A stretch of DNA of 64,000 nt from Paraphaeosphaeria minitans (taxonomy: Eukaryota > Ascomycota > Dothideomycetes > Pleosporales > Didymosphaeriaceae), in NCBI GenBank assembly GCA_015832175.1, contig WJXW01000007.1, positions 1,302,001-1,366,000 of the forward strand. Direction: 5' to 3'. Of the stretch, positions 12,722 to 26,900 are shown one piece after another. Position 1 is the first letter of the stretch; every line of letters begins with the position of its first letter. The notes under the pieces are model-generated. The model ran no database searches. It saw only the letters and a list, made by a program, of their open reading frames with translations, and was not told where the DNA came from. A program made the translations under genes and the position numbers.

Positions 12722-13662
12722 AGAGGCAAGAACCTTAAGGAGCATTATAAATTCTTCTATTTCTATAAGGTAGCCTTTTGCCTCTTACTATAAGAATTTG
12801 TGCAGGATAGAGATAAGGTTATCTAGATAATATAGTACCTTATAGGCGACCTAAGAGAACTATAGTATATATACTATAAGCGCACCTTTAAAGCTAAGAG
12901 AGAAATACCTACTTAGAAGTACTTTAAGTAGTATATACTTAACTTACTTTTAGACCTAGTAAATTATAGTCTAGAAGTAGCTATAGCGTCTACTTAGGTA
13001 ATATAGTAAAGAGACTAAACTATTTACTCTTTTATAACTTACCTTAATATTGTTAAAAATTAACTTATACTTTATACTAAAAAGTAAAAGGTATAGTACT
13101 TTTTCTCTAAGCTTAAACCTAAGCTATAAAGAGCTATTACTAACTACTATTAGCTGCCTATAACTAGGAAAGACCTTATTACTTTAAGCTCTATACTTAA
13201 GCGAAACCTACACTACGCACCTATAATATAAGAGTTAAGCCTACGTTATATATTAAAGAAATCTAAGAATACTACACTAAACTACTAAATACCTAAAGGT
13301 AATAGTAAGACCTAAGATAAAAAAAGTGTCACCTACTATAAGTGCTATAAAACTAGCTACTATACTAATAAATATAAAGGTAGTAATTCTAACTAGATTC
13401 CTATATAAGTAAACTATATAAAAAAAGGCTAAGCCTTACCTATAACCTAGGTATAGTAAGGCGCCTACTAATTGATATCTTACTAAGTATAAAGCGCACG
13501 TGTAGCGCAGCTAGAGATATAGGTCTAGAAAGGGAACTCTAAATAATTCTTAACCTATAGGCTAATATTAGCCTAATTAGCTAGATTATTACTATTAAAA
13601 TAAATCTAAAGCCTATTAAAGGGGCTAAGCTCCCTAAACTAGAATAAATTAGGGTTTAAAGG
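12722..13662 (+). mobile_element. Gy1-b segment 1: gag
   Basis: Plus-strand gag of Gy1, collinear with 33691-34631 of Gy1-c. The frame reads HYKFFYFYKVAFCLLL and, near 13331-13373, a zinc-knuckle remnant TYYKCYKTSYYTNKYK (ancestral CX2CX4HX4C, with Cys/His codons turned to Tyr by RIP). The 5' LTR and first 620 bases lie left of Gy1-a, outside the window. Interrupted at 13662 by Cop1-2, with a perfect AAAGG duplication. Confidence 0.87.
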
Positions 13663-13857
13663 TGTTGTGGTAAAAAGGGCTCGAACTATTACAGGATATT
13701 CAGGAGCAGAGTTGTAAAGAATACAAAGAGCTAATTGTAGGAAAGGATACTAAAAGGGCAGACTATATATAAAAGAAACAAGCCTCTTAGTAAGAATCCT
13801 GTGATATAAATTAGTAGATCTAGAAAGAATTATAGAAGTAAGTGTTTTACTTTAACA
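13663..13857 (-). repeat. Cop1-2 3' LTR (195 bp)
   Basis: TGTTGTGGTAAAAAGGG to TTTACTTTAACA; partner of 20712-20906. Outer (left) end is the less mutated one. Confidence 0.93.
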
Positions 13858-14270
13858 CACCCCCTAGGTGATCGCTTAAAGCGGATCACCTGTCCTAAGA
13901 AGTAATCTATAATTATCTAAATTCTTTCTAATCTTAAGAACAGCGATTCTATCACCCCCTATTTATTATAATAGCAAAACAATTTCTGTTTATCTTTTAA
14001 ATTATAAATCCTATTGTGAATTATGTCTAGAATCTTTTCTTCTAGTAGGTTAGGAGCTTATAAGCGTGGTATAAAGGCCTAGCGCGTAAACACTTCTATT
14101 CTACTACTCTTTTTGCTTACTTTTTATTAACTGTAAGGTAATTTCCCCGCTCTTACTAGCTAGTAAGTATAATAGGTAGGCGCGTTTTAATTAGGAAGGA
14201 GTAGTAGTGAGAGAAATAAGTAGTAAGGAAGGAGCGCATTTAGCGCTTAATAATTAGATAGGCAGTAGAG

Positions 14271-15270
14271 TATATAAGCCCTTTGCTAGTGTTTAATCTT
14301 TTCTCTTTAATCTTTTACTTTTAACGCTTTAACCTCCTATCTAATTTAAGCCTACTGGTTTAAGCCTTTAAATCCTACTACTTTATAGTAGGTTCTCTTC
14401 TTCTAATTATTACTTTACGCTCTTTCTATTGTTTAGAGCTTTACTAACTCTTTTAGATATTTAATAATCTAGCTAAAGCACATATAGCAAAGGCTGTAAA
14501 AACTACTAAATAAAGCTCCTAATCCTCTTACTAAGATTCTCTTACTCTACTAGCTCCTCCTACCCTAGCTCTAGGCCCTTAGCAATCGCTTAGTGCTTTT
14601 AGATAAGTAAGTTACTTAGGCTGCTTAAAAGGAGCTCTAGTAGGAAAGAGTAATAGACACTACTATAATAACGCTTTAAGCTTAAGTAGGCGCTACTATA
14701 CCTACTTTACCTACTCTTACACTACTATATATAGAGTTATTTTATTACTTTAGCTAATTTTGCTAATTGTTTTTGTAGCTAGCTGTATATTTAGACTTTA
14801 GCTATAGATTTTATCTACTATTAACTATTAGAGGGTGCTAATATAAGCTTTTATTTTAAGATTTATTCTAGGTTTAGCTAATACTTTTTATAGGAGAGGC
14901 TAATTACTAAGCTGCGTAAAAGGGTTAAGGTAGCCTTATAAGCTCCTCTTTCTACTAGTAGTTAGGAGGAGTAAGCTTAGTATATAACTACTATCCTACT
15001 TCTTTTCTCCTAGCTAATTCTTAGTAGAGGATAGGGTAATTACCCTCTTACTTTACCTATTAAAGAGTAGCGCAGTTGCAGCTAATATACTAATTAAAAT
15101 AGCTAAATAAGTAGCCTATTAGCCCTAAAGTAGGGTAGAGGCTAGATAAGTGCTTCTCCTCCTACTAATTAAAAGAGGAGAGGCTAGAGTAAGCTATTAC
15201 CTACTACTAATTAAAGGAGAAGTAGAGGAGGTAGATATAGTAAGGAATTACCTACTATAGAGAGGAGGAG
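14271..15270 (+). pseudogene. possible antisense ORF with TATA box inside Cop1-2
   Basis: Second copy of the feature described at 4239: TATATAA at 14271-14277, CT-rich leader, then the frame reading ALSNRLVLLDK followed by a Gln/Ala-rich stretch and VGATIPTLPTL. Downstream the alternative frame reads ITKLRKRVKVAL. It gives the same picture as the first copy; whether it was ever translated is unknown. Confidence 0.28.
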
Positions 15271-15489
15271 AGGAGAAGAATAAGAAGAATCTTCTACTAC
15301 TAATTATAGGGGAGATTCTTGCACCCCTATAATTAAGTAGAGGAGGAAGAGGGTTTATATACTTATAGATAAGCTCTTTAATCTCCTCTTTTTTTAATTT
15401 TTTTTCTTTCTCTAATCTTTTCTTTCTTTTTTTTTTTTTTTCTTATTTCCTAGCTCTAAATTAATAATTCTAGGTAGTTAATAGATTAT

Positions 15490-18400
15490 TTCTTTGCTTA
15501 CCTACTCTTATTCTATAATTATTATACTTATATCTTATAGATTTAATAGCCTTTTAAATCTATTAAACTGCTAATAAGTAAGAGCCTTTATAAAGCTATT
15601 TGCTAGTATTTCGCTAGTTAGAAGATATTTTACTTAAAATAATCCTTTTGTATACTCTTACTGCAACTATATATTCTAAATATTTATATAGCGTAGTTAA
15701 GTAGTAATTCTTTTGTTCTTTCTAATTACTAAACGAATAGTTTAAAGATTGTTATAATAGACCTTTTATAAAGGTTCTAGATCTAGAGTAAGCTTAGTAA
15801 AGAATCTCTTAATTACTATAGCTTCTTTACTTATATATTTAAGTGCTAGAAGCTCTGCTTCTATTATTAAAGTAGTAATTGTGTTTTATTAAGCTGCTTT
15901 CTATAGGATAGCTCCTCTAAATAATAGGATAATATATCTATAGGAAGATCGCTGTGATATTAGATTATTAGTGAATAAGGCATCTCTACATATTAGTAGA
16001 TTAGGTCTATTGTAGTTACTAAAGACTATAGCCTACTATCTAGTTTAATAGAGGTAAAGGATTATATAATTAATAGTAGTAAAGTGTTCTTTGCTTAAAT
16101 CTGTTAGAAAGTGTGATAGCTTTAATACTGTAAAGGCTATATCTAGGTATATTATAATCGCTATATAGAGAGCTAATCCCACCTCTTTTTAAAAGAGCTT
16201 TATTTGTTAAGGAGTAGCTTCTTCTATGCTTAGAACAAGATCTTCTACTAATAGAGGTATAGGAGGGAAGCTTCTAGAGTTTAAAAGGTTAAACTTTTTC
16301 GTAATCTTATTAATGTAGGTATTATAGACTAGAGGAATTAATCTTACTTCTCTATCCCTAATTACTTAAACACCTAGAAACTACTCTACTAGTCCTTTTA
16401 ATTTAATCTTGTATTTGTTCGTAATTTTTTTCTAAAAATCTAGGGCTTCTTTCTCTTTACTCTTGTAATAGAGAAAAAGAATGTTATTAATATAAAATAG
16501 AACAATAATACTTTAATTGCTATTAAAGAAAAGGCATAGCTCTTCTAGCAAAGCTAAGAGTCTATAAAATTAAAGTAATCCTGTAAATTCTTTATACTAA
16601 AGAAGTAGTAAATCTCTTAAGCTATATAAAGCTTAATTTAATCTTATATACTTTCCTAGCTTTTTAAAACTATTAGGTAATTTACAAGTTACTAAATTAG
16701 TAGCTGTAATAAGAGTATTTAGAAACGCTCCTACTATATTAAATTATAAAATTTCTAGATTAAATTCTACTACTAGAGCTATAGCTAATTAAAAAGATCT
16801 TACTACTAAAATAGTAGTATAGGTAGAGTAGAGAGTATTCTTTTTCTAAAGATCTCCTTTTATAACAATTTAAGCTTTGCACTTTTTAAAGTATCTATTT
16901 TAATTAAACTTATAGGTAAAGACTTACTTTAAAGGGAGTAGTCGCTCTAACACCTCTAATTATTTAATTTCTATCTAGATACCTTTATCTTATAAAGTTA
17001 AGATCTCCTTATAAGCGGTAAGGAGGAATAGCTTCCTATATAGATAATTATAAAAGTGTTTCTATAGGGTTAGCTCTAGTGTAAGCTTATCTCTGTGAGT
17101 CTAAGCTGTATAAGACGCTCTAGGCGCCTTTCTAAGTATAGAAGTAAATACTATTATATTTAGTATAATATATTCTTCTTACTTAGACTAGGCCTCTACT
17201 ACTCCTAGTATAAACGTGTGCTCTAATATTATATTAAGATTACTTTAAAGATAATTAGTAATTAGTGTATAAGCACCTAGCTTCTACCTACCCTTTAGCT
17301 AATTATTCTAATTATTTTACTTTCTTAATCTTTGTAATAGCAGATAGTAATTTATTAGTTAGTTAAGTTCTAGTGCTTTACTATAATTTCGCCTACTTAT
17401 TCTACTTACTTCTAGATAGATCTGCCTTTGCCTTTAGCGCGCTAGTAGGTTATCTACTTTATCTAGCGTAATTAAGTTATCTGCGCTAGGTTAACTAGTA
17501 ACCTAAATAGTTTCTACTAATAAATAGGGTATTAAATCCTTAGATTCTGGTAGGCTAGCTCTTTTAGTAGTGTTCTAGTGGCTGCTAGATATCTCTTAAT
17601 TGCTTAATAGATTACCTCTAAGATTACCTAGCTCTAGTGTCTAATTAGGGGTTATAAGTCCTATGCTTTCTTTCTTACTTAAGCGAATTCTTAGCTGCTA
17701 GCTAGCTAAGCCTATAGCTTACTTAGTAGTAGGTACTTTAGGTTCCTAATTGCTTAGCTGGCCTACTTCGCTTTTAATTACCTAAGGGTTACCTATAGGT
17801 CTAGTAGTAGTTCTTATATACTTGTTTATTTTAAGAAGAATATTAAGCGCGTCTTTATACGCTTTTCTTAGATTATTTAGCTTTTCTTCTTAGAGGCTTT
17901 CTACTATTTTTAATGCTTTTATCTTTAGAATAGATTGTTCCTCTAATCTTTTATAGAATAAGAACTTATTAAACCTTACGTTTTGTGTGGTGATTACCTA
18001 ATTAAGCTAAAGAATCTATATTTAGTAGATATTAGAAGCTTTATAGCCTACTAGGTATTTAATATAGCCCCTAGGATTTACTTTAAATCTTTTTCTGTCT
18101 TGTCTAGCTGTACGCTCCTAATCTAAAGGGTAAGCTTAGCAGCTATAGGCGTAAACAGCACTCTAGTTTAGATAAAGGTTAGCTGTTCTATATTATGTTT
18201 TTACTAGTTTAAAATAACAAAAATATTGTCTAAACTAAGTATCTAACGTTTTATTAGGTGATTAATAGCCTAATACTAGGCTAGGAATTATTCCTTAGAG
18301 CTAGCATGCTGCTTATATAATTTTAGGCTAGAGATTTAATAGTAGATTTGCGCTTATTTATATTTTAATTACTTTTATTATAAGCTTCTAGCCTACTCTT

Positions 18401-20660
18401 TCTGTAGCGCTATTAGGCTTATACGTATAGGGTAGTAGTCTGCTAATTATTATCCCTTCCTAATTAGCCTAAAATTTATACTAGGATTTCTCTCTTTATA
18501 GAAATGTTGCTGTATTATTGTCCTAGTGGATTTTTGTGATTTAAAGCTTGTATTTTGTATTAATAAGAGCTAAGAAATCCTACTACACTCTTATTATCTT
18601 AGAAAGCGTCTTTGTTCTAAGATTAAAAACGTAAGGTTTTTTACTAAAATCTTTTTTAATTAGTAAAACCTAGTTCTCTCTATTTTAAGTAGTAGGCATA
18701 TTAAATAGATGTTAGGATAATAAGTGAAATAGCCTAGGTAATTATTCTCTAGGTCTTTTAGAGATTACTTAGGTTACGTGTGTAGTAGTATAGTGCTTGT
18801 AATCCTTTTTTAATATTCTAGTGATTTTTACACCTTAGGCTGCAGTTACTAGAGCTTGTAGGACTCTACTTCCTATATGCCCTACTTAAAGGTGCTAGAG
18901 GTCCTTAGAATCTAATCTCTTAATATTAACCTAGGATAATCTTTTAGTAGTCACACTTATAATAGTTAGACAAGAGCAGATTAGCTTGTATTATAGGAAA
19001 GTAAAGTTATACTTATATCTTAAATCTACTAAGACAACGCTTTGTTCTAAGCTTCTAATCCTAAGAGTGTAATCTAAACTAAGGTACTAAATCTTTGCTT
19101 TCTTTAAAAGAGCTTCTAATATATTATTTATATAAAAGCCTTTTACTACTCTTACTTCTTAGAGTAGTAGATCTTTTGTAAATCTCTTATTTTTTCTATG
19201 TAAAGCGTTCTTAATTAGTCTATTACTAATTCTTAAGATTAGGAGGCTTTATATACCTACCTCTACACTCTTGTTTAATAATTAAAATGTTCCTAGAATA
19301 AGTCTTTTGTAATTATTAACTAGGTGAACTACTGTAGCACTGTCTAGTATTATATATTCTAATAGAGGATAAGCGTTAGAATGTAGAGTAGAGTAGACAC
19401 CTAATGCTCTATTGTCTATAGGCAGATTAAATAGGTTTAGTAGAGTAGTAGTAATACTACTAGGATATTTAATAGTCTTAGTAGAGGATTATTTCTTATT
19501 CTATTCTGCCTTTGTAATCGCATTATAAAGGTTTAACTACTTAGGCTACTTAAGTTAATTAAGAATCTCTAATTTTTCTTTATTAGTAAGATTAAATAAC
19601 AATATTCTATTCTAGGGTAATCTAGCTATCGTGGTTTAAAGTCTTTAGCACTTTATTAGTTTCTACCTATAAGTATAGGGCTTATAGGGACAGTTTAGTT
19701 GTTTCTTTGTCTAATTAGACGAACTAGAACTATTAGAGTTAGTAGATTGTCTTAATAATCTATTAAAAGTGGCGAATACCCTACTTGTTTTATTAGAACT
19801 AGATTAGATTAAATGCTCTTAGATAAGCGCTGAAAATACCTTCTCTAGATTATCTAGCGTGATCTAATTCTGTCCTAGCGTTTTATTCTAGATTAGCTGT
19901 TAGTTTATTAATTAGGCCTAATCTAGTGCTATACGCGCGGCGATTATATCTAGGAAATCTTAGGTAGTAAGTAGTCTGCTAATTTTGCTAATTAAGTAGG
20001 TCTTTGCTTTTTAATAGAGGAGCTGCTACTCTTTAAACTAGGTTTTAGGACTTTGTCTTGCCTACTTAGCCTTTTTAAGATAAGCGCGGTATAAAGCTTA
20101 AATATTATTCTATATAGCTCTTTTATTTAGTGTAAGATCTTCCTTTAAGAGTTAAATTAGGGACTAAAGTGTAGTTTAGCGTGTATTAACTAGAGTAATT
20201 ATAGTAGGAGTAAGTAGATTAGGCGATACTGTAGTGTTTACCTAAGTCTAGAGATTCTGTATCTTAGTATAGTCTGCTTACTAGTCTAAAACTGCTACTC
20301 TATATTCTGCTATTTATAAAGGAAAGCTCTCCTTATTTATTTTATACTTAGTAAGCTCTGCTTTGTATAATTAAATACTTACTATAGAGGCTGTATCTGT
20401 AATTAGTAATAGTTTCTATAGAAGTAGAGGTTGTTCTAGCTTTACGTAATTAATTGCTAGAGCGTTAATTGCCTCTAGGTTAATTTAGTTCTAGATTCTT
20501 TTTAAGTTTACTTAGAATTAAAGCTAGACAAACTAGTAGGGCTAGCTAGCGTAATTAATAAGCTATACTTCTACTATTTTAATAATTTTTGTGATTAGAA
20601 ATAGAGGGGTTATATTGTAGAGAGGTTCTAAATAGAGTATTGTATAATAATTTAAGCGTT
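15490..20660 (-). pseudogene. Cop1-2 gag-pol remnant
   Basis: Collinear with the Cop1-1 gag-pol (gag, integrase, reverse transcriptase, RNase H on the minus strand), with TAG/TAA stops throughout. The reverse-transcriptase active-site region falls near 16475-16510, RNase H near 15850-15900. No intact frame. Confidence 0.83.
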
Positions 20661-20695
20661 GCTAAGTAGGTAGGGAGAATTGTCCTATGTTCTAA

Positions 20696-20711
20696 GCGCT
20701 AGGCTTATAAC
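20696..20711 (-). promoter_or_regulatory. Cop1-2 primer binding site
   Basis: Minus strand GTTATAAGCCTAGCGC beside the 5' LTR; the same half-tRNA(iMet) complement as at 10663, with one extra RIP-type change. Confidence 0.6.
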
Positions 20712-20906
20712 TGTTATAGTAAAAAGGGCTTAAACTATTATAGGATATTTAGGAGCAGAGTTGTAAAGAATACAAAGAGCTAATTGTAGGAAAGGATGCT
20801 AAAAGGGCAGACTATATACAAAAGAAACGAGCCTCTTAGCAAGAATCCCGTGATATAAATTAGTGGATCCAGAAAGAATCACGGAAGTGAGTGTTTTACT
20901 TTAATA
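20712..20906 (-). repeat. Cop1-2 5' LTR (195 bp)
   Basis: Inner end TGTTATAGTAAAAAGGG is mutated; outer end keeps GTGGATCCAGAAAGAATCAC. Followed by AAAGG at 20907-20911. Confidence 0.93.
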
Positions 20907-23536
20907 AAAGGTAACGTACTTACGCTGCCTATACGCTCTAGGTGCGTATTATAGATAATATAGGGGTAGAGCGTAAGATAAAGACTACTATTTATAGTGT
21001 TAATAAGGAAGGGATCCCTCTTCTACTTAGTAACCCCTTCTTATAAGAAGGCAATATCTACTTTAATTATAGCTTATAAACATAGCGCTAGGGCTATACT
21101 ATAGCTTTAATATAGCTTATTACTATAAGAGACTTTAAAGATAATATAAAGTATACCAGCTTAGATTTATTTCTTCTAGAGGTCTTATAAATAACTAGTA
21201 TAAGCTTAGAGCACCTAGCATGTATTAATAAAACGCGCGTAGCGTAGGTACTACGCATTTCTAACACATTACGTAAATATAGTAATATATTAAATAAAAA
21301 AGCAGCATCTACCCTACTAAATTTTAAGGAGTCTAATTATGCTATCCCTATTATAGAGGGAAAGGAACCTCCTTATAAACCACTTTATAATCTCTTAGAG
21401 CAGGAGCTTAAGGTACTTTAGGAATATCTAGAAGATGCCTTAAAAAAGAAATAGATTAAGTATAGCACTAGCCTAGCTAGAGCACTAATTCTATTTACCT
21501 CTAAAAAAAATAGTACACTATAGCTTTACGTAGATTATTAAGGCCTTAACATAATTACTATTAAGAATTATTACCTACTACCTTTAGTTAGAGAGACGCT
21601 TAACCGCCTATTAGGCGTATACTACTATATAACCCTTAATCTTTACAACGCCTACTACAGAATTTAGATCTAGGTAGGAGATAAGTAAAAAACTATATTC
21701 TAAACTTACTACAGCTACTTTAAATACTTAGTAATACTATTTAGCTTAACTAATACCCCTATAAGCTTTTAGGTATATATTAATAAAGCACTAGCACTAT
21801 ACCTAGATTACATATATATTGTGTACCTTGATAATATACTTATCTATACCTATAATAAGGATCTTACGCTTTATTAGCGCGCTATCTACACTATACTTAA
21901 ATTACTACGTAAGGCTAAACTTTTTATTAATTTAACTAAGTGCATATTTGCTTTAGGCGAAGTCTACTTTTTTAGTTTTATTATAACTACGCAAAGAATC
22001 TACGCTAATCCTATATATATAGTAACTATTATAGAATAGCTATAGCTAACTAGCACCTAAGAGCTCTAGTTATTTCTAGACTTTATAAACTTTTATAGGC
22101 GATTTATTAAGGTATATATATAAGAAACTGCTCCTTTCTTAGACCTACTTAAAAAGAACTAAGTGTTCTAATAGTTAGTAAAAGCTAATAATACTTTTAA
22201 AATACTTAAAACGCGCTTCTTAAGTGCGCTTATCCTACGCTACTTTAACCCTACGCTACTAATCTAATTAGAGACTAATATATCTACTTTTATAATATAT
22301 AGTATCTTTTTGCAGCTATTTAAGGACTAGAAGTAGCACTTAGTTACTTTTATATTAAGAAAACTTTAAGCACATAGAGCTAAATTATAAGGTATATAAC
22401 TTTAAGCTCCTTACTATTGTCTACTACTTTAAGTAATAGAGATATTATTTAGATAGCACAAAGCACATAATTTAAGTGCTAAGTAACTATAATAACTTAC
22501 GCGGCATGCGCGCTGTATAGAAGCTAAACTTATAATAAGTATAATAGATAATATACCTAGTAGCTTTTAATTTTAAAGTAGAACACTGCCTAGGGAAAAT
22601 AAACCTAGTAGATAGACTATTAAGAAGGGCAGATTACGCATAGGAGAACCTATTACTAACCTATTTATTACCTACCCTGCAGAATAAAATACTACAGAGG
22701 ACTAAGTATAGTAGAGTAAATAGATCTATAAACAAGCTAAGCTTGTTAGGTGTATATAAGACGTATATTACTAATATTTACAAAGCTATAAGAGTCTCTA
22801 CTACTAGTGCTATAGTGTGTACACTATACATACTACGCTTACTAGCTAGAGTATTAGTTAGTAGTAAACCTATAATAAAAGAGTCTAACTTTATTACTAA
22901 AGTTTAACAGCTTTAGTAAAGGAAAACCTTTGCTATTAAGTATATTACTAGCTTAAGGCGTAAAAGAAGCACTTAAAGTAGTAGTAAAGCGTAAGTATAG
23001 CACCTTAATAAAATAGAAGTCCTAAAGTATAATAGTAGATTATACATCCTAGATAAACTAGTAATTAGGTAAGAGATTTTATTCTAGCACTATAACACGT
23101 ATATAGCAGGCTACTTTAGCGCATATAGAACGCTTAAGGCTATTAAAAGGACCTACTATTAGCCTCTTATAGGTTAAGATATTTAGAAGTATATAAGAAC
23201 TTATACTATTTACTAAAGGAGTAAAGCTCTAAGGCATAGTAAGTATAGCTAGCTATCACCTCTTCTAACGCTAAAGGATATCTTTAAGGAAGTCTTACTA
23301 GACTTTATAACTAGATTCTTATTAGTAAAGAATTAAGGCAGCTGCGCTTTTAATATAATTTTTATAATTATATACTACTTCTCTAAAATAGCTATCTATA
23401 TCCCTACATAGAAAACATAGAATGTAAAGGAATTTATAGAAGCCTACTTCTAAAAGGTTATTTTAAAGTTTAGTATTTAGAAAGGTATTATATCTAATAG
23501 GGACTCTACCTTTACCTCTGCTTTTTAGGCAGAAAT
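20907..23536 (+). mobile_element. Gy1-b segment 2: reverse transcriptase, RNase H, start of integrase
   Basis: Continuation of Gy1-b, collinear with 34629-37255 of Gy1-c. Reverse transcriptase reads VYLDNIL at 21821-21841, where the second catalytic Asp of YLDD is Asn (GAT to AAT, a RIP-type change). The integrase core follows from about 22900. The last bases before the break read TTTTTAGGCAGAAAT. Gy2 is inserted at 23536/23537 with TSD GAAAT. No open frame. Confidence 0.88.
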
Positions 23537-23947
23537 TGTTACGTACCAGATAACAACGTGGGACTCGGGCGCTTATAAAGGTGTGATAAAGCGACGACAG
23601 GGTTACGAACGTAACAAAGAGACGCCAAGTAACTTAGATTAGGTCACGTGATGTGCTTAGTTACTTAGTGGCACTAAGTAGTAGAGTAGGTTACGTAAAG
23701 TGCTTAGTTGCTTAGTAGCACTAAGCAGCAGAGCAGCCTTAGTATATAGGAACGTAAGGATGGACTTTCTATACTTGTGTTTAATCTATTTATTAATCTA
23801 TTGTTTAGATTCTAGTAGACTAAATTGTTAACTTATTACACTTCGTAAGATACTATTATATTAATAAGACTTTCTACCTTCTGTAAGTACTCCTGCCTAA
23901 GAACTAACTTTAACCCTTTAGGACTAGTTACCCTCTTAGATTTAATA
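23537..23947 (+). repeat. Gy2 5' LTR (411 bp)
   Basis: Starts TGTTACGTACCAGATAAC, ends AGATTTAATA. Outer half retains CG-rich stretches (for example ACTCGGGCG) that are TA-changed in the 3' LTR; the inner half is the more mutated one. Confidence 0.94.
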
Positions 23948-23999
23948 TCTTAAACACCCTTAATATAAGTACTTTATAAACTCCTACCTCTTCTACGGC

Positions 24000-26900
24000 T
24001 TTAGGTGCCGCTAAGATTACTCTTATAAAGGATGGCAGTAAGGCGTATAAACCTAATCTCTACTTTAGTAAACAATCTTAAACTAACGTCTAGATTCTCT
24101 AGTTAGACCTCTACTTCTTTAACTTAGACAAACCCCTTAAAGACAAAAAGAAGGTTATCTTTGCAGCAATATACATGCAAGGAGATATAGGATTATAGAT
24201 TTATTTCTACCTTAAAAAGTACCTAGGAATAGACTACGATAATAATAATAATAATTACGTAAATAAGCACGCTAATGTAGTTAATATTATTAAGAATTAT
24301 AATAACTTTAAGAAATGCCTTAAACAACTCTTTAGGATTACTAATAAGGACTCTATTGCAAAAGTAAAAATTTAGACTATAACTTAGAAATAATTAGTAG
24401 CTAAGTACACAGCTAAGTTTTATAGATACGCTGTGCAGCTTAACTAGAATAATAAATCTCTCTAAGATATGTATAAATAAGGACTTAAATAGAAACTATG
24501 TAAGAAACTCTTACGTAGTAGTGCATAAATTACTAACCTTAAAGAACTATATAAAGAAACTATTAGGATTAATAAAGAGTGGTTTTTATTGCAACAAGAG
24601 CTCTACTAAAACCCTAAGGTAATAAGCTTTAGATAACTAGTAAAAGTGGTTTATAAGAACCTTGTTAGAATTATCTAAAAGCAATAGCTAAGGAACTACT
24701 AGAGATACAAACTAATAGAAGATGTCTAGTTTAACTACATAGGTAAAAGAAAAGGAGGAAGGATAAGCCCTAAGTAGCCTAACAAACGCGTCTCTAATAG
24801 AAGTTAACAACTAATAACTAAGACCTGTAAATGCTTTATATGTAGCAAACTAAGCTATATAGCTAGGAACTATAGATTAAAGAACAAAGTCTATTAAACT
24901 AAGTTAAATGTACTAACTATTAAGGACTAAGAACCTAATAAGGAATAAAAAGTTATTATAACGCTATTTAGTTACTAACGCGTTACACTAGAATAAAGTA
25001 AGTAATTAGATTTACTTAACTCACAACTATACAAGGATCTGGAAGACGACTCTAATATATACTATAATGTAGAAGACGTAGAAGAAATACTAAGATCTTT
25101 TACTCCTTACCTATAAAGTAGGCAGAAAGAAGACAACCCTATATCACCTAAGTATAAACTAAATGTTTAGGACTATATAGAACCCTACTAGGCACTAAAA
25201 GGAATGCGACCCTATAAAAATAAGGAATTAGACTATGTACTAAAGTACTATCTAGACTACTAAAATCCTATACACTAATTCTGTATGTGGACGTATTGCG
25301 AAGAACTAATATGCGTATAATATAAGGCAGAGAAAGAGGAGAATAGGAAATAACCTAAAAGGAAACTACGCTATAGATAGATATAGATAGACTGCCTTAT
25401 CGCAGCTTACAATAAACACCTCTAGGATAAATAATAAGTAAAATACTTTCCTTACTTTACACTAAAGGGCAACAAATGCTGTAATATACTTATTAATAGA
25501 AACTATATGTAACTATACTAGTACACGTGTCTAAACTAAGACTACAAATACTACTACATAGCTAAATATTTAGATAGCTTTACAAACTGCCCTACGTAAG
25601 AAGTAACAACAGAACTACTAATTTAACTAGTATACAGGAACGGTAAAGACTGCAGGAGGAACAATAGAAGAACATTCTTATAGGAAGAAGAAAAAGATAA
25701 TCTATATAAGCTATATACTTAAGAATAACAATAGAAGCGGATACTTAGAAATGTATACTAGGCACTAGAACTTAACTATAACCTACACGAATAGATGTCT
25801 TTTTTAGGCCTAAACTTAGATAAGAAAACGCCTTTATTAAATTAAATGCTATAGTAAGCACAGTATTAGTTAAGCTACTAGTATAGCTTAAAGGAATATA
25901 GGCTTAAGCTCTTATAGACTTAGGAGTAGGAAAGAACTTTATATTTTATTAGACAGCAAGATAAGCAGGACTTATAATATTAAAGAAAGAAGTACCCTAT
26001 ATTATCTATATTGCGAATAGATCCCTAATGCCCAAGACACCTTAGATATACTAGAAGGTCACTACTATAATAACAGTCTAAGGACATAGAGAGGAACTTA
26101 CCTTAGATATTTTACTAGGATTTAAGTATAAGTTAGTCTTAGGATTACCTTAGTTAATAATATACAACCTATAGATTAACTAGGGTATAAAGAAAATATT
26201 ATTTAAACGCTGTAATTATATATTATAAGCAAAGCCTACGCATTAACTAAAAATAATAGTAGATAAAGGAGTTATTAATAACATAATACTATAATAGATA
26301 GTTAAAAAATAGAAACACACCTTAGTAGACGCTAGTAGGAACTACTAGATTAAGAAGCGTGAGAAGGAGGACAATAGTACACTCTTTACCTTACTAAGAG
26401 AGTATAGGAAATAGATATATATATTTACGGAGAAGGAAGAAAAAGTAAACCTACTAGAACATTAACCCTAGGATTTTATAATAGATCTAGAAGAAGGGAA
26501 GACGCCACCCTTTAAACTACTATATAGTAAGATAGGAGAAGAACTCCTTAAAGAACGTGATTTTATTAAGACAAACCTTAAGAAAGGATACATATAACTA
26601 TTAAAGTTACTAGTAGTAAGCCCTTGTATGTTTATTAAGGAAAAGAATGGATTAGATAGACTATATGTTAACTACTAATAACTTAACAATATAATAATAA
26701 AGAACTAATATCTACTACTAAATATTACAGAGTTACGAGATTAACTATCTTAAGCTAAGATATTTACAATAATAGATCTAAGAGATAGTTACTACCTTAT
26801 ACAAATTAAGAAAGGTAAAGAATAGAAAACAGCGTTTTAATTACGCTACAGACTATTTAAATATAAGGTTATGCCTTTTAGACTTATAAACGCACTAGCA

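Larger units (their letters stand above)
13663..20906 (-). mobile_element. Cop1-2, complete Ty1/copia element with TSD AAAGG
   Basis: Second full copy of Cop1 (7244 bp), same orientation as Cop1-1, inserted in Gy1-b between gag and reverse transcriptase. TSD AAAGG at 13658-13662 and 20907-20911. Sequence is collinear with Cop1-1 and differs mostly by C/T and G/A changes. Confidence 0.93.
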
